Position numbers and translations under genes: made by a program. Positions 12,110 to 22,340 of a stretch of DNA of 64,000 nucleotides are shown here, piece after piece; within the stretch, counting starts at the first letter, position 1; each line of letters opens with the position of its first letter. The DNA is from Smallanthus sonchifolius (taxonomy: Eukaryota > Streptophyta > Magnoliopsida > Asterales > Asteraceae), in contig CM042044.1 in assembly GCA_023525975.1 (NCBI GenBank), positions 11,704,501 to 11,768,500 on the forward strand, written 5' to 3'. The notes beneath the pieces were generated by a model. The model was not told where the DNA came from. It made no database searches and worked only from the letters and a program-made list of their open reading frames with translations.

Positions 12110-12140
12110 CCCGGCGCAACGCGTGCGGGGAAACCTCTAG
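12110..12140 (+). mobile_element. Helitron 3' terminus
   Basis: A GC hairpin CCCGGCGCAACGCGTGCGGG (12110-12129) is followed after 7 nt by CTAG (12137-12140) and host T. This is the hairpin plus CTRR signature of plant Helitron 3' ends. The 5' TC end was not located. The LTR-like and exon-like segments to the left may be inside this Helitron. Confidence 0.7.
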
Positions 12141-12272
12141 TTGGTTTATTAAAAAGAAACTATGTTGTTATTTTAATATATAGTTGGGTAATCATATTTA
12201 CTATGTTAATTACTTATGAAACTAAAACCATGAACAAAAAATGTTGTGATCAACTCAACTCATTTAGACAGC

Positions 12273-12650
12273 CACTACAAGGAAAACCCTTATGGCAACG
12301 AAAACTAGCGACGACAACACGTCGCCGATATAGATTAACAGTAGTGACGCCATGTCATCGCTATAGACTTTTCCAGCTTTTAGGTGTCCCGACGACAAAT
12401 CGTCTCCATAGGATAAATTAATTTTTTTTTCTTATCTTTTATTCTGAATTAATATATAAGGAAAATTAATAAAAATAAAATGCCCTAGGTCAAATTAATA
12501 TTTTTTTACTTTTCTTTTATTCAGATTTATCATAGAAGGAAAACTAATAAAAAATAAAATGCCCCGTAGCCACGACGAGCCATAGGTTAAATTAATAGTT
12601 TTTTTACTTTTAAAATAGAACTAATATATAAGAAATTAAATAGATAGTAT
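12273..12650. mobile_element. Degenerate CACTA terminus
   Basis: Begins CACTACAAGGAAAACCC, the CACTA terminal inverted repeat. Decayed subterminal motifs follow (gcgacgacaacacgtcgccga, near 12308) with spacer runs resembling those in 22341-25356. No matching 3' terminus is visible. The TNP2 remnant at 12947 may belong to the same insertion. Confidence 0.65.
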
Positions 12651-12819
12651 ACGTCAAATAAAATCTATAATCTAAATTAAATAATATAATTTAATAATTA
12701 ATTATAAATTTTATAAATTAAATAAAGAGTTAATTGCATAAATGACCCAAGTGGTTTAATCAAATTGAATGTTTGGCTCACATGTTTTAAAAATTACAAA
12801 TTTAGCTCAAACATTTGAG

Positions 12820-12946
12820 ACCTATTGCGTATGTGTATCGATGTATAACTATGTATATGTATGTGTATGGATACGTGTATGTATATGAATATGTATGTAT
12901 TGAGTATAACTACGTATATGTATGTGTATGGATGTATTGCGTATGT
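12820..12946. repeat. Imperfect TATG/TGTA microsatellite
   Basis: Irregular runs of gtatgtgtatg units. The open frames across it on both strands are low-complexity and not genes. Confidence 0.8.
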
Positions 12947-13605
12947 ATGGGTTTGGCTGGCGATGGCTTTAATCCATTCGGTAACATGAATATGTCTTAC
13001 AGTATATGGCACGCAGTGGTGATAATGTACAATACACCACCATGGTTATGTATGAAAGAGTCTTCTTTCATGTTGACTTCGCTGATTCTCGGCCTTAAAT
13101 CACCTAGAAAGGGCATTGATGTTTTCCTAAGACCTTTGTTGGATGAGTTGAAAATGTTTTGTGACGAAGGAGTCGAAATGAAAATGTATCAACCAAAACT
13201 ATATTCAGGATCAATGATTATCCTGCTCATAACAACTCGTCCGGATGGAGTGGCCAGGGTTATAAAGCATGCCCTACTTGTAAAATAGACACACCCTTAT
13301 GCCGTCCTAACCAATAAGATAGCTTTTATTATTCACATACGATTTTTGGATCGCAAGCATAAATAGAGGGAAGATCTGTTGTTTAATGGCAAAAAAGATA
13401 CAAGAGGTCCTCCTAGACGATCAGATAATGAAGGAATACTAGAACAACTAAATAGTCTTCTAGAGCTGGATTATTGGTCTTCTCTCGAACTAAAACACAA
13501 TATCGATGTTATGAAGATGGAAAAAAATGTTGGTGAGAGTTATTGGGTACTTTGGTGGTGAATGAAATATCAAAAGGCACACACAATGCAAGACAAGACT
13601 TGGAA
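12947..13605 (+). pseudogene. CACTA (En/Spm) TNP2 transposase fragment
   Basis: Starts with GLAGDGFNPFGNM and continues YSIWHAVV, YNTPPWLCMKE, PLLDELKMFCDEGVE, all hallmarks of the plant TNP2 transposase core. A frameshift near 13210 moves the match to another frame (SSGWSGQGYKACPTC). Further shifts lead to FNGKKDTRGPPRR, EQLNSLLELDYWSSLELKHN and MEKNVGES. TNP2 cuts and pastes CACTA elements in the nucleus. This copy lacks most of the protein and is frameshifted repeatedly. Its last 203 bp are duplicated in inverted orientation at 4798-5000. Confidence 0.88.
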
Positions 13606-13904
13606 AAGTTGGGTATACGATAAAATCTATGGCTAACAAATAAAAACAACAAGGTCAGCCAACCACACGCTTCTTACTCTTTCACACCCGATGATTGAGA
13701 CCATTTTTGCAAGTTCGTTAGAGGGGTTAGACTATCTGATGGTTTTGGATTGAACTTTAAAAATAAGGTGCATCCTAACAAATCAAATAGAACCGATTGC
13801 TACCAATAGGGGTCCGAGCAGGTCTTATTTCGAATGGTTCAACAACAATCATTGACCCTTGCACCTTCTTTCAAAAAAATTGTGTACGATCAGTGGATGT
13901 AAAT

Positions 13905-14484
13905 GAAAAGAAATTTCCCACAACTTTGCGACAACTTTGCCACAAAACAAAAATAAAAAAGTAACCACAAGATTTCTTACAATTTCCAGACAAATTTATT
14001 AAGTAATTTAACTTATTTATTTAATATAATCGTCGGAATATTGTCGAAACTTACCTACAAAAGGCTTTCGTCGCTAATTCATCGAAAAATTAGTCGGGAC
14101 TTTATCTGAAAAAACATTTCCTACGGATTAGCGACAAAGGTTTTGTGGGATATTTGTCAGAATTGGCCGTTAGCGACAAGTTTTTGACAAAAAATGTGTT
14201 TGTTGGAAAACCCTCGTAAGAAATGTATTTTTCGACAAAGTCCTGACTAATTTTCTGACAAATTAGCGACAAAAGCCTTACGTAGGTAATTTTCGACAAT
14301 ATTCCGACGTTTATATCAAAAAAAAAGTTAAATTACTTAATAATTTTGTCGGAAAGTTGTAGGAAATCTTATGGTTACTTTTTGGTTTTTGTTTTGTCGG
14401 AAAGGTGTTGCAAACTTGTGAGAAGTTTCTTTTGTTGGTAACTTGTCAGAAACTTTTGTAAGAAATACGTATGTTTTCTAGTAG
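13905..14484. mobile_element. Foldback element, CACTA-like (tttctagtag end)
   Basis: The left arm (13911-14060) and the right arm (14325-14484) are inverted copies. For example, 'agtaaccacaagatttcttac' at the left is matched by 'ggaaatcttatggttact' at the right. The interior repeats gcgacaa/cgacaaa motifs. The right end 'tttctagtag' resembles the 3' terminus of the mini-CACTA at 15402. Sequence after 14484 resumes intron-derived DNA. Confidence 0.6.
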
Positions 14485-15991
14485 AGAATTTTGTTGATAG
14501 GATTTTATCGTTTTAGGGGAATTTCTATGACAGATCAATTAGAATTTTGGGGATAGTATTTTTATAAGATTTCAATAGAATCGTCCGTCTCTGGAACACA
14601 CTCTCCCTATAAACATGTCTTTATTATTAATGTAATAAAAATTACATAAATTTGGATATTTATTATGTGTGCATCTAGTTTTTTTGTTTTGGCTTCCATA
14701 TGTTTCAAGCAAATTTTTAGCTTACATTTTTAGGATTTCTTAATCAATTACTTACCTTTGGAACTGTTCAACATCATATGTTTTAGCGTATGCAAGATTT
14801 TCGACATGTTTACTTATGAATAAGTTCATTTGAGTTATATTTTAGGGAAAATCGCCAAAATAAACATGTTGACCAAATATTTTTACAAATTGAACATTGA
14901 CTTTGTATAACACCAGAATAATCATACCCAAATGGACCGGTCCAAAGACGCCACGATACCCAACTCGGCAAGCTTAAGCCGATACCCACCAGGCGGAAAC
15001 CACCTAGGCCCAAATTTGACTAGCCAACACTACTAAAAAAATAAAAAAATTGAGACAGAAGTTTTGTTAAAAATTTGTCAGAATTGGCCGTTAGCAACAA
15101 GTTTTCGACAAAAAGTGTTTCTTGGAAAAAACCCCGTAGGAAATTATTTTCCTACAAAGTCCTAACTATTTTTTCGACGAATTAGCGATAAAAGCCTTTC
15201 GTCTGTAATTTTCGACAATTTTTCAACCATTATATTAAATAAATAAGTTAACTTACTTAATAAATTTGTCGGAAAATTGTAGGAATTCTTGTGGTTACTT
15301 TTTGTTTTGTCGCAAAGTTGTTGCAAACTTGTAGAAAATTTTCTTTTGTTGGTAACTTGTCAGAAAATTTTGTTAAAAATATACTTGTTTTTTCTAGTAG
15401 TGCGACAAATCTGACTATTATGCAGTCCCACTTAGCCGACATCCACCTATTCGGCACTCATCTAGCCGGCAAAACGACGACTGTGTTGAACACATATTAC
15501 CCTCTGAATGGTTATATATGTAGGACCATGGCACTTTCCAATGTGATTGCACAGTCGGCTAGAAGTTTGTCGAGTCAGTCCGGTGTGGACAAAGAGTCAA
15601 TGTTCATTTTATAAAACTTTTGGGTCAACATATTTATTTTGATGATTTTCCCTATACTTTATCTCAAACAAGTCAAAACATGAATTTTCATAATATAGCA
15701 AAGTTAAACCCTAAATCCTAAATTCTTTTATTTGATGACTTAGTTTGTTAAATATTGTGTTCTATATCATAATAAATGCATAAAATATTTACAACGTAAG
15801 GTAAGAGTTTTCTATATCATAGTTAGTGGTCATCACAGACCGGCTAGCGAGACTAGTTCTGACATGAAATATGATTCGCTTCAACGCGGCTTATTTTAAC
15901 ATGTACAAAATATGACTCACTTCAACGAACCCGAGTCCCGTGTGATTTGTTTATAACTTGCCAACTTTAATAATATGTGTTAACTTGCCCT
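14485..15991 (+). other. Intron-derived segment upstream of exon 2, form B copy 1
   Basis: Homologous to the intron of forms A and C ('ggggaatttctatg' at 14517, then 'cctataaacatgtctttatt'). It contains the mini-CACTA 15028-15402. No coding sequence. Confidence 0.75.
15028..15402. mobile_element. Mini-CACTA (375 bp)
   Basis: Termini CACTACTAAAAA (15028) and TTTTTTCTAGTAGTG (ends 15402). The flanking triplets CAA (15025-15027) and CGA (15403-15405) are a target duplication with one later change. Form A intron DNA at 25859-25871 retains the unoccupied site 'tagccgacaaatctg'. It is too short to encode a transposase. Confidence 0.85.
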
Positions 15992-16002
15992 TAGGCATCT
16001 CT

Positions 16003-16571
16003 ATGATTGTAAACGAACCGAACGAACACGAACATCGACGTGTTCGCGTTCGTTTATTTAACTTTAACCGACCACGAACACGAACACATAATCTAACACA
16101 TTTTTTTTGTTCAAGTTCGTTCATTAAGAAAATGGAAATGTTCGTGTTCGTTCGTTAAAAGTTAAACGAACGTAAATGAACACAAATGAACAAACATAAA
16201 ACGAACACAAACGAACAAACATAAAAAAAACACAAACGGACATAAATGAACATTAATGAACATTAATGAACACACATGAACAAATCTAATACTTAATAAT
16301 TCATCCAAAAATACATGTAAAGTAGTGGTTCAAATGTACATAATTCATCAAAAAAAAAGAACACAAATAAACGAACGTTAATAAACGAACATAAATGAAC
16401 ATATATGAACGAACATAAACAAACGTTCACCAACATAAATGAACAAACACGACATGTGTTCATTTTCGTTCATTTAGTTAAACGAACAAAAAAAAATTGT
16501 TCGTGTTCGTTCGTTTAAACGAACGAACTTCCTGCCGAACAGTTCATGAACGTTCGGTTCATTTACAGGCC
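16003..16571. mobile_element. MITE (Mutator/hAT-like) at the exon B1 splice acceptor
   Basis: Direct repeats TAGGCATCTCT flank it (15992-16002, 16572-16582). Its inverted termini read tgattgtaaacgaaccgaacg and, from the other end, ggcctgtaaatgaaccgaacg. The interior is rich in gaaca/gttcg units. The duplicated target spans the intron-exon 2 boundary, so an AG acceptor is recreated at the right end. The duplication length fits a Mutator-like element better than hAT. Confidence 0.82.
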
Positions 16572-16574
16572 TAG

Positions 16575-16960
16575 GCATCTCTCCTACCAATGGTTGCTGG
16601 CATTGTACCTGAGGCAACAAATACTGGCACCATGGATTTGCCACAAGTATGGCCACTAAACCTCTCCTTTTCTCCTCTATATCCTAGAAATCAGACTAGA
16701 GAAGCAGTTGGAACCTATTCAAACTCAACAAGCATATCCTTAATGGGGTACAACAACTAATTTCACCAAATGATTTACAAAGGCCATCTGAATTCCCTCC
16801 AATGAGCAGGCAAGAAAGAATCCTACGTTATTTAGAGAAAAAGAAAACAAGGAAATATGCAATGAAAATAGTAAATTCAAGAAGGAAAACATATGCACAG
16901 ACTCGGCCTCGAATACGGGGCAGGTTTGCGGCAAGGAGTTCTCAAACGGATGCACAATAA
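16575..16960 (+). pseudogene. CCT-motif gene exon 2, form B copy 1 (1-bp frameshift)
   Basis: Nearly identical to the intact 40790-41176. A single base is missing in 'ccttaatggggtac' (about 16738-16745; unit 2 reads 'ccttaataggggtac'), which throws the CCT domain out of frame. The domain sequence itself is preserved in the shifted frame up to TAA 16958-16960, with the canonical RPRIRGRFAARSS end. Confidence 0.87.
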
Positions 16961-16979
16961 CAAAGCAGTTGTTTTAAGT

Positions 16980-17990
16980 GATCAATAAGAAAGCAGATGC
17001 AAACTTAAGCGTATATAGATTGCTAAAGAGATGTTTTATATATAAGTAGATTGATTGTACCTTTTTAAAATTCCATTATGAAATCAAAGTAGCAATCGGC
17101 TAGCCGATTGATTATAAATTACTTTATTTCATATTTATAATCTAACTACCCCTAAAAGAAGGGACATTTTAAACCTATTTACTTGTCAATTAACGGACTT
17201 AGGTTGCATTTTATAAAAAAAAAATCATGTTGAAACTCTTCGTATTAGACGCTTCGCCTAGATTTTCTACCGTCAATCTTTGTAGCAATTTACCAGGTGA
17301 GTTCTAAAAACCCCCGTTTACTGTTTTACGATGCATGCTTGTTAAAATAACTTATAAATAAAAGGTTACTCTTATGAAACGTAAAAAGGTTTACGAACAT
17401 CTATGAATGTTATGAATGGTTATAGTGATAATGTTTTTAAAAGTAAGAGGGTAATGTTTTTATGAAGTAATTAGATTGTCTTAATCTGTTATGGTTCCTT
17501 CGGAGACAGACACTATGTTATGTTTATAGTTTGACAATTCCTTTATAGGGGCTTTTGTGACTAGCTAACGGTTGTACAACTTGTAAAGAAGTGATGACGA
17601 TCGCTTCTGGGTAACGTGACCCCTGTTTATAGTTGTTTTAGCAGTCTATGGAAGTGAGACCATAGAGGTAAAATGTTGTGACGGTCTATGGTGGTGAGAC
17701 TTTAGGGGCAATACAAACGTTTACGAGATGCCGCAGATCTAGACTTTAATATATGACTTATGATGTATGTTTAATTTTATATAAGTTTATATGTTTTATG
17801 CTTAAATCCCTCTTCACAAGTTTTGTAGCCCAATAACATACATAAATATAAATAGACTTAATGGACTTGACCCAAGACTAATATCGTATGATTTGAGTTT
17901 TATAGGTTTCTAACATTAACCCCTTAAAGATTCTGCTGTTCATTGAGTTTAATATTAACTTAACTTATATGATTGTGCACTCCACACTTC
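16980..17990. other. Downstream flank of exon B1 with old LTR-like DNA
   Basis: Starts with a short unique stretch (16980-17290). The following 'caggtgagttctaaaaaccc' and 'ggttccttcggagacaga' sequence resembles LTRs and is homologous to 3283-3940. Form A lacks the 16980-17325 portion, so a deletion lies directly after exon A. Confidence 0.5.
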
Positions 17991-18370
17991 CTATAGATGA
18001 AAGTTTATTTGGTCTCATGTAAATCTCAATTACATAAAACAACTAATGAAATTAAAACTATAAACACACATACACGCACGTTTGCATAGGAGTTACATGG
18101 AACCGCACGATAATTAAGAATGATTACTAAAAAAACATAGAATAACGATGTGGTGCTAGTATCCTAAATCTTACATGCATTGATGATTACACTACGTGAT
18201 ATATAAATTTCACGAAGTGGCATTTTTGTAAATAAGTGGAACACTAATAGTGAATGCATTTAGTGATTACGCTACATGATGTGTGACTGTCATGGGCGAA
18301 ACATTTAATGGGCCAGAGGGGGCCAGCCTCAATTTTTCTGCTAAGAAATATTGATTTCGGCCCTATAAAT
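17991..18370. other. Non-coding spacer
   Basis: AT-rich. No gene or element terminus recognised. Confidence 0.5.
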
Positions 18371-18378
18371 TTATTTTA

Positions 18379-18984
18379 GGGGCAATTTCATATATTCTCT
18401 TACAAACTTAAAAAATATTATATATGCCCAAAAAATATGATATATATACCCTTACAAACAGGTAATAATATCATTTATATTCCCATTTCATTAAAAACCA
18501 TTTAAAATATGACTATTTTTCTCTTATTTCTCTAGAGTTTAATATTTCATATTTACCAATTTTTAATATTGAAATTTCGTATTTACACATTTTCAACTTT
18601 AAAATTTTATATTTAACCATAAAAAATAGTTTTCTCAAAATACTATTTTGAATTTTTCTCATTGTTTTTTATAATTTTACGAATTTTGTTTTATAGCATT
18701 AACATTCTGTAACTTTCTCTCAATCATTCCTTCTGAATCGGTGCCTTCTGAATGGGTTTGGAGAACCTAGATAGTCGCCATCAAGAATAGCAGAACAAGT
18801 GATCTTTTACGTATTAGATAAAACAAAAATAAGTAGGTTATAAAAACTCATATAATGGATAAGGGTAGAATGGTCATAAATTTTCAAATTATTTAATTTG
18901 GGTATATATGACATTTTTAGTTTTAGTTGAGTATATATAATATTTACCCATGTTTATAAGGGTATATATATATGATATTATCCC
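18379..18984. mobile_element. MITE-like element (about 606 bp)
   Basis: Flanked by ttatttta (18371-18378 and 18986-18993; up to 9 bp with the preceding T). Termini are imperfect inverted repeats: ggggcaatttcatata at the left, and gggataatatcatata as the reverse complement of the right end. The interior is long-range inverted and AT-rich. An 8-9-bp duplication suggests hAT or Mutator-like. Confidence 0.65.
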
Positions 18985-18993
18985 TTTATTTTA

Positions 18994-20035
18994 TATTATT
19001 TATAGCGTTTGGCCCTTCTAATCCAGATCTTTTATAAAGAAAAGTTCTTTTTACTGCTGGTCACCGGTGCAGTCTTTAAGACCGGTAGCATTTAACCCGT
19101 TAGTCAAGACTTGTAGTTTATGTTGTTCAAATAAAAAGTCCTGTAAAACATGTAGGGTTCGATGCATAATAGTGAAATGTAAATTATGTATGAATTGATG
19201 ATTGTATACTTTATGGTAAAATATGATTTTTCTTAAAATGTACCTCCAATATCTTTTATAAAGGAGTATAGATATGTATAAATTGATGATTGTATACTTT
19301 ATTGTAGAGGTAAGATCAAATACAAATCCCCGTTAGCCTAAAAAAATATATGAAATAATCTGGGCATTTGATTATAATGGTGTTGTTATGTGGCTATTTA
19401 ATACACGTAGTGTTGACATGCGATCAGGTCTAAAAATGGTATATTGATTAATGGGTGTCAATTTTGAAATAAATTTAATAATTGAGATTAATTTTTGTCA
19501 ATTTTGGAATTAATTTAAAGTTAATAATGGCAGGGAGTTACACTTATACATGTGTCGTGTTCTTATTGATTCCTACGTTGCTAAAATCTATTTGTACCGG
19601 AACTGGACTTATTTATTGTAATCATTGTTATATACACCACATGTGTGTTATACACCAAATTAATGTGATATCCATGACACTTTAAATGTTTTAACCCTAT
19701 ATACAAAACCTTTGTGGTTCAACTAGGGTTATCTAAATTTGAACTCTGATCTACTTACCAACAACAAGTTTCTTATAAGAAAGTAACCCTAATTAGTAAT
19801 TAAATGATGCACAAATATTGCATACAACCTTTAACCAAAAGGCTTGCAGACACAAACGCCACAGCATGTGAATATTAGAATCAAAGAGGGGATGATGATG
19901 GGCCCCATAGAAGCATTAATGGTCTTCTTGAATTGTTACCCCACCAGAAGCCCATGTAGCCACAAGATTATTTAGTAGTCTCTCCTCAGCCACCCACAAA
20001 CCCTTCTCTTTTCTTTGATTCACCCTTTACCAGCA
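18994..20035 (+). promoter_or_regulatory. Upstream region of exon 1 copy 1
   Basis: No other gene or element recognised. It is well conserved between units and leads into the TATA box, so it is the likely promoter region. No specific binding site is claimed. Confidence 0.4.
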
Positions 20036-20044
20036 TATATAAAG
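20036..20044 (+). promoter_or_regulatory. TATA box of CCT-motif gene copy 1
   Basis: TATATAAAG about 35-40 bp before the ATG at 20077. This predicts a very short 5' leader. Confidence 0.65.
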
Positions 20045-20076
20045 ACCCCCAGATATTTGCTAAAACAGTAAAACAA

Positions 20077-20418
20077 ATGGAGGGTGATAATTCATCTATT
20101 TATGGCCATGGTTTTAATATGTGTCACACTGCAGCCACAGTGCCTTGTTCATGTACCAACCCCATGACCAGGTGGTACAATAATGTACTGCTAAATTACC
20201 AAAGAACCCCTGAAAATACCAGCTATGGTTTTTCACATGCAAGCAATCTTGTTAATCCTTCTTTTCATGTAGAAAATAATCAGGAAGCTAGTGAGCAAAT
20301 GGATATAAATGAAACTGATTCTTGGTTGCTGTCTGACCCTTATAATGATCAGATTGATGGGAGCTTGAATATTAGAAGTTATAACTACAATATTCAGAAG
20401 CAAACTCAGGGTTTTCAG
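20077..20418 (+). CDS. CCT-motif regulator, exon 1, copy 1
   Basis: Encodes 114 residues from MEGDNSSIYGHG. It is open to a phase-0 splice donor CAG|GTAAAC at 20418/20419; translation past the donor stops 46 codons after GFQ..., within the intron. A Cys/His-bearing N-terminal stretch (CHTAATVPCSC, residues 16-26) and an acidic WLLSDP motif (residues 83-88) recall the N-terminus of grass Ghd7/VRN2-type CCT proteins, but no B-box is visible. It joins in frame to any exon 2 form (each starts GCATCTCTC, giving ...GFQ-ASLLPM). The nearest is truncated form C1 (21985). A2 (26804) is broken, and intact B2 lies at 40790, 20.4 kb away. The CCT family link comes from exon 2; a flowering role is inference only. 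Confidence 0.7.
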
Positions 20419-21984
20419 GTAAACTACAATAGAAGTTATATGTGGTCAATCTTCAGCACCTGCTAGTTTATAAAATGAAAGGTTTTCAGTCTTTTTTTTA
20501 ATGAAAAAGTTAATACTCATAAAAACTGACGCATAGTTCTCTTAAGATCATCTCTAGAGATCATATCCAAGGGTTTTCTTGTTCTTCTTTTTCTTTTTTT
20601 GCGCGCTAATTTCTTGATCCGATTTTGGATTTATTTCATATTTCTCAAAGAACAAACAACCTTTTTATTTCCCTTAGATGAGCTTAAGGTTGTTGCATGC
20701 ACTAGATAATTTTCATTTGCGAATTTGAATGAAGAAAAGTTTTCCCATATGTGTATCATGGGCAAGCATATTACATGGCATGAGAGGTATGTTCTGATTT
20801 TCCCTTTACATTGAATGTCATAAGATTCTCTCATTCTAGAGATTCATGAGCATTTCCTCTGAAATCTCTACTCTAATGGTATGGTTTTATTATCATGCAT
20901 GTGGATTGAAATACAGACACTTCTTTTAACACAAAATATAGACAATAATGATAAGTGTGACAAATTGAAGTATTTAAAGCAATTATGAATTAACAGTGAG
21001 GTGTGACTTGAATGTTCAAACCTTTTATATAGACACACTTCTAGAACAACGAGTATCAAAACTAAAAAAAATCTAAAACCCTAATTTTGAGGATACGGGA
21101 AATTTCTATGGCAGATTCGTTAGGATTTTGGGAATAGGATTTTTATAAGATTCCAACATAATCGTCCGTCGCTGGAACGCTCTCCTTATATACATGTCTT
21201 TGTTATTAACGTAATAAAAATTACATAAATTTGGATCTTCCCTATGATGTATTACGTGTGCATCTAATTTTTTTGTTTTGGCTTCTATATGCTTCAAACA
21301 AATTTTTAGCTTACATTTTATAGGATTTTTTAATCAATTACTTACCTTTGGAACTGTTCTTAATCATATATTTTAGCTTATGCAATATTTCCGACAAGGT
21401 CACTTATGAATAAGTTAATTTGAGTAATATTTTAGGGAAAATCACCAAAACAAACATGTTAACCCAAGATTATTACAAATTGAACATTGATTTTTTATCC
21501 ACACCCAAATAAACATATCCAATTAAATGGTTAAAATCGACTCCCACCTAACCGGCAACCACCTAGCCGCAAATTGACTAGTCATTGATCATTTTGATAA
21601 GTTTTGGGTCCAACATGTTTATTTTGATAATTTCCCAATATTTAATTCTCAAACGAGTCAAAACATGAATTTTCATGATAGGTTAAAGTTAAACCATAAA
21701 TCCTAAATTCTTTTATTTAATATTTTAGATTGTTAAATATTGTCTTCTATATCATAACAGATGCATTCAATATTTACAACATAAGGTAAAAGTAGACCAA
21801 AAAAAATGTTAGTGGTCAACCTAAACCGGCTAGCGCGACTTGTTTTGACATGTACTAAATATGATTCGCTTCAACGAGGCTTGTTTTGACATGTACTAAA
21901 TATGAATCACTTCAATGAACCCGAGCCCACTATGATGTGTTTATATCTTGCCGAATTTAATAATATGTGTTAACTTTCCCATAG
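20419..21984 (+). other. Intron 1 of CCT-motif gene copy 1
   Basis: Donor GTAAAC at 20419, acceptor ATAG at 21981-21984. No coding sequence inside. Its portion from about 20962 onward is the source of the duplicated intron blocks found before exon forms A and B and again right after exon C. Confidence 0.65.
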
Positions 21985-22155
21985 GCATCTCTCCTACCGA
22001 TGGTTGCTGCCACTGTACCCGAAGCAACAAATACTGGCATCATGGATTTGCCACAAGTATATCCTGGAAATCTGATTAGAGAAGCGGTTGGAAGCTATTC
22101 AAACTCAATAGACATATCCACAGTAGGGGTACAACAACTAATTTCACCAAATTGA
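21985..22155 (+). CDS. CCT-motif gene exon 2, form C copy 1 (truncated, no CCT domain)
   Basis: Opens ASLLPMVAATVPEATNTG in frame with exon 1. It lacks about ten residues of the WPLN...SP part without losing frame. It runs through VGVQQLISPN, then stops at TGA (22153-22155), before the CCT domain would begin. Splicing exon 1 to it gives a 170-residue protein without CCT. The 3' side (from 22150) is a copy of intron sequence 20962 onward, so truncation came from a rearrangement that supplied the stop. It could be a functional short form or simply a dead exon. Confidence 0.6.
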   Translation, partial: ASLLPMVAATVPEATNTGIMDLPQVYPGNLIREAVGSYSNSIDISTVGVQQLISPN

Positions 22156-22340
22156 AGTATTTATTGCAATTATTAATTAAGAGTGCGGTGTGACTTCAAT
22201 GTCCAAACCATCAAAATTTTGCACCTTTTCTCAGTTTTATATAGACACACTTCTAGAACAACGAGTATCACCGACGAATGACAAAAACTATAACCCTAAT
22301 TTTGATGATAGAATTTCATTTTTTTGGGGGAATTTCTATG
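22156..22340 (+). repeat. Duplicated intron-1 segment after exon C1
   Basis: Matches 20965-21110 ('gaagtatttaa...aattaa', 'gtgtgacttgaatgttcaaacc', 'tatatagacacacttctagaacaacgagtatc'). It leads into the CACTA element and then into the form A intron. This shows that C and A are tandem intron-plus-exon copies. Confidence 0.8.

Noticed and set aside
12794..13012. Open frames across the TATG microsatellite on both strands
   Set aside because: Tyr/Val/Ile/His repeats translated from simple sequence; only the part after 12947 matches TNP2.
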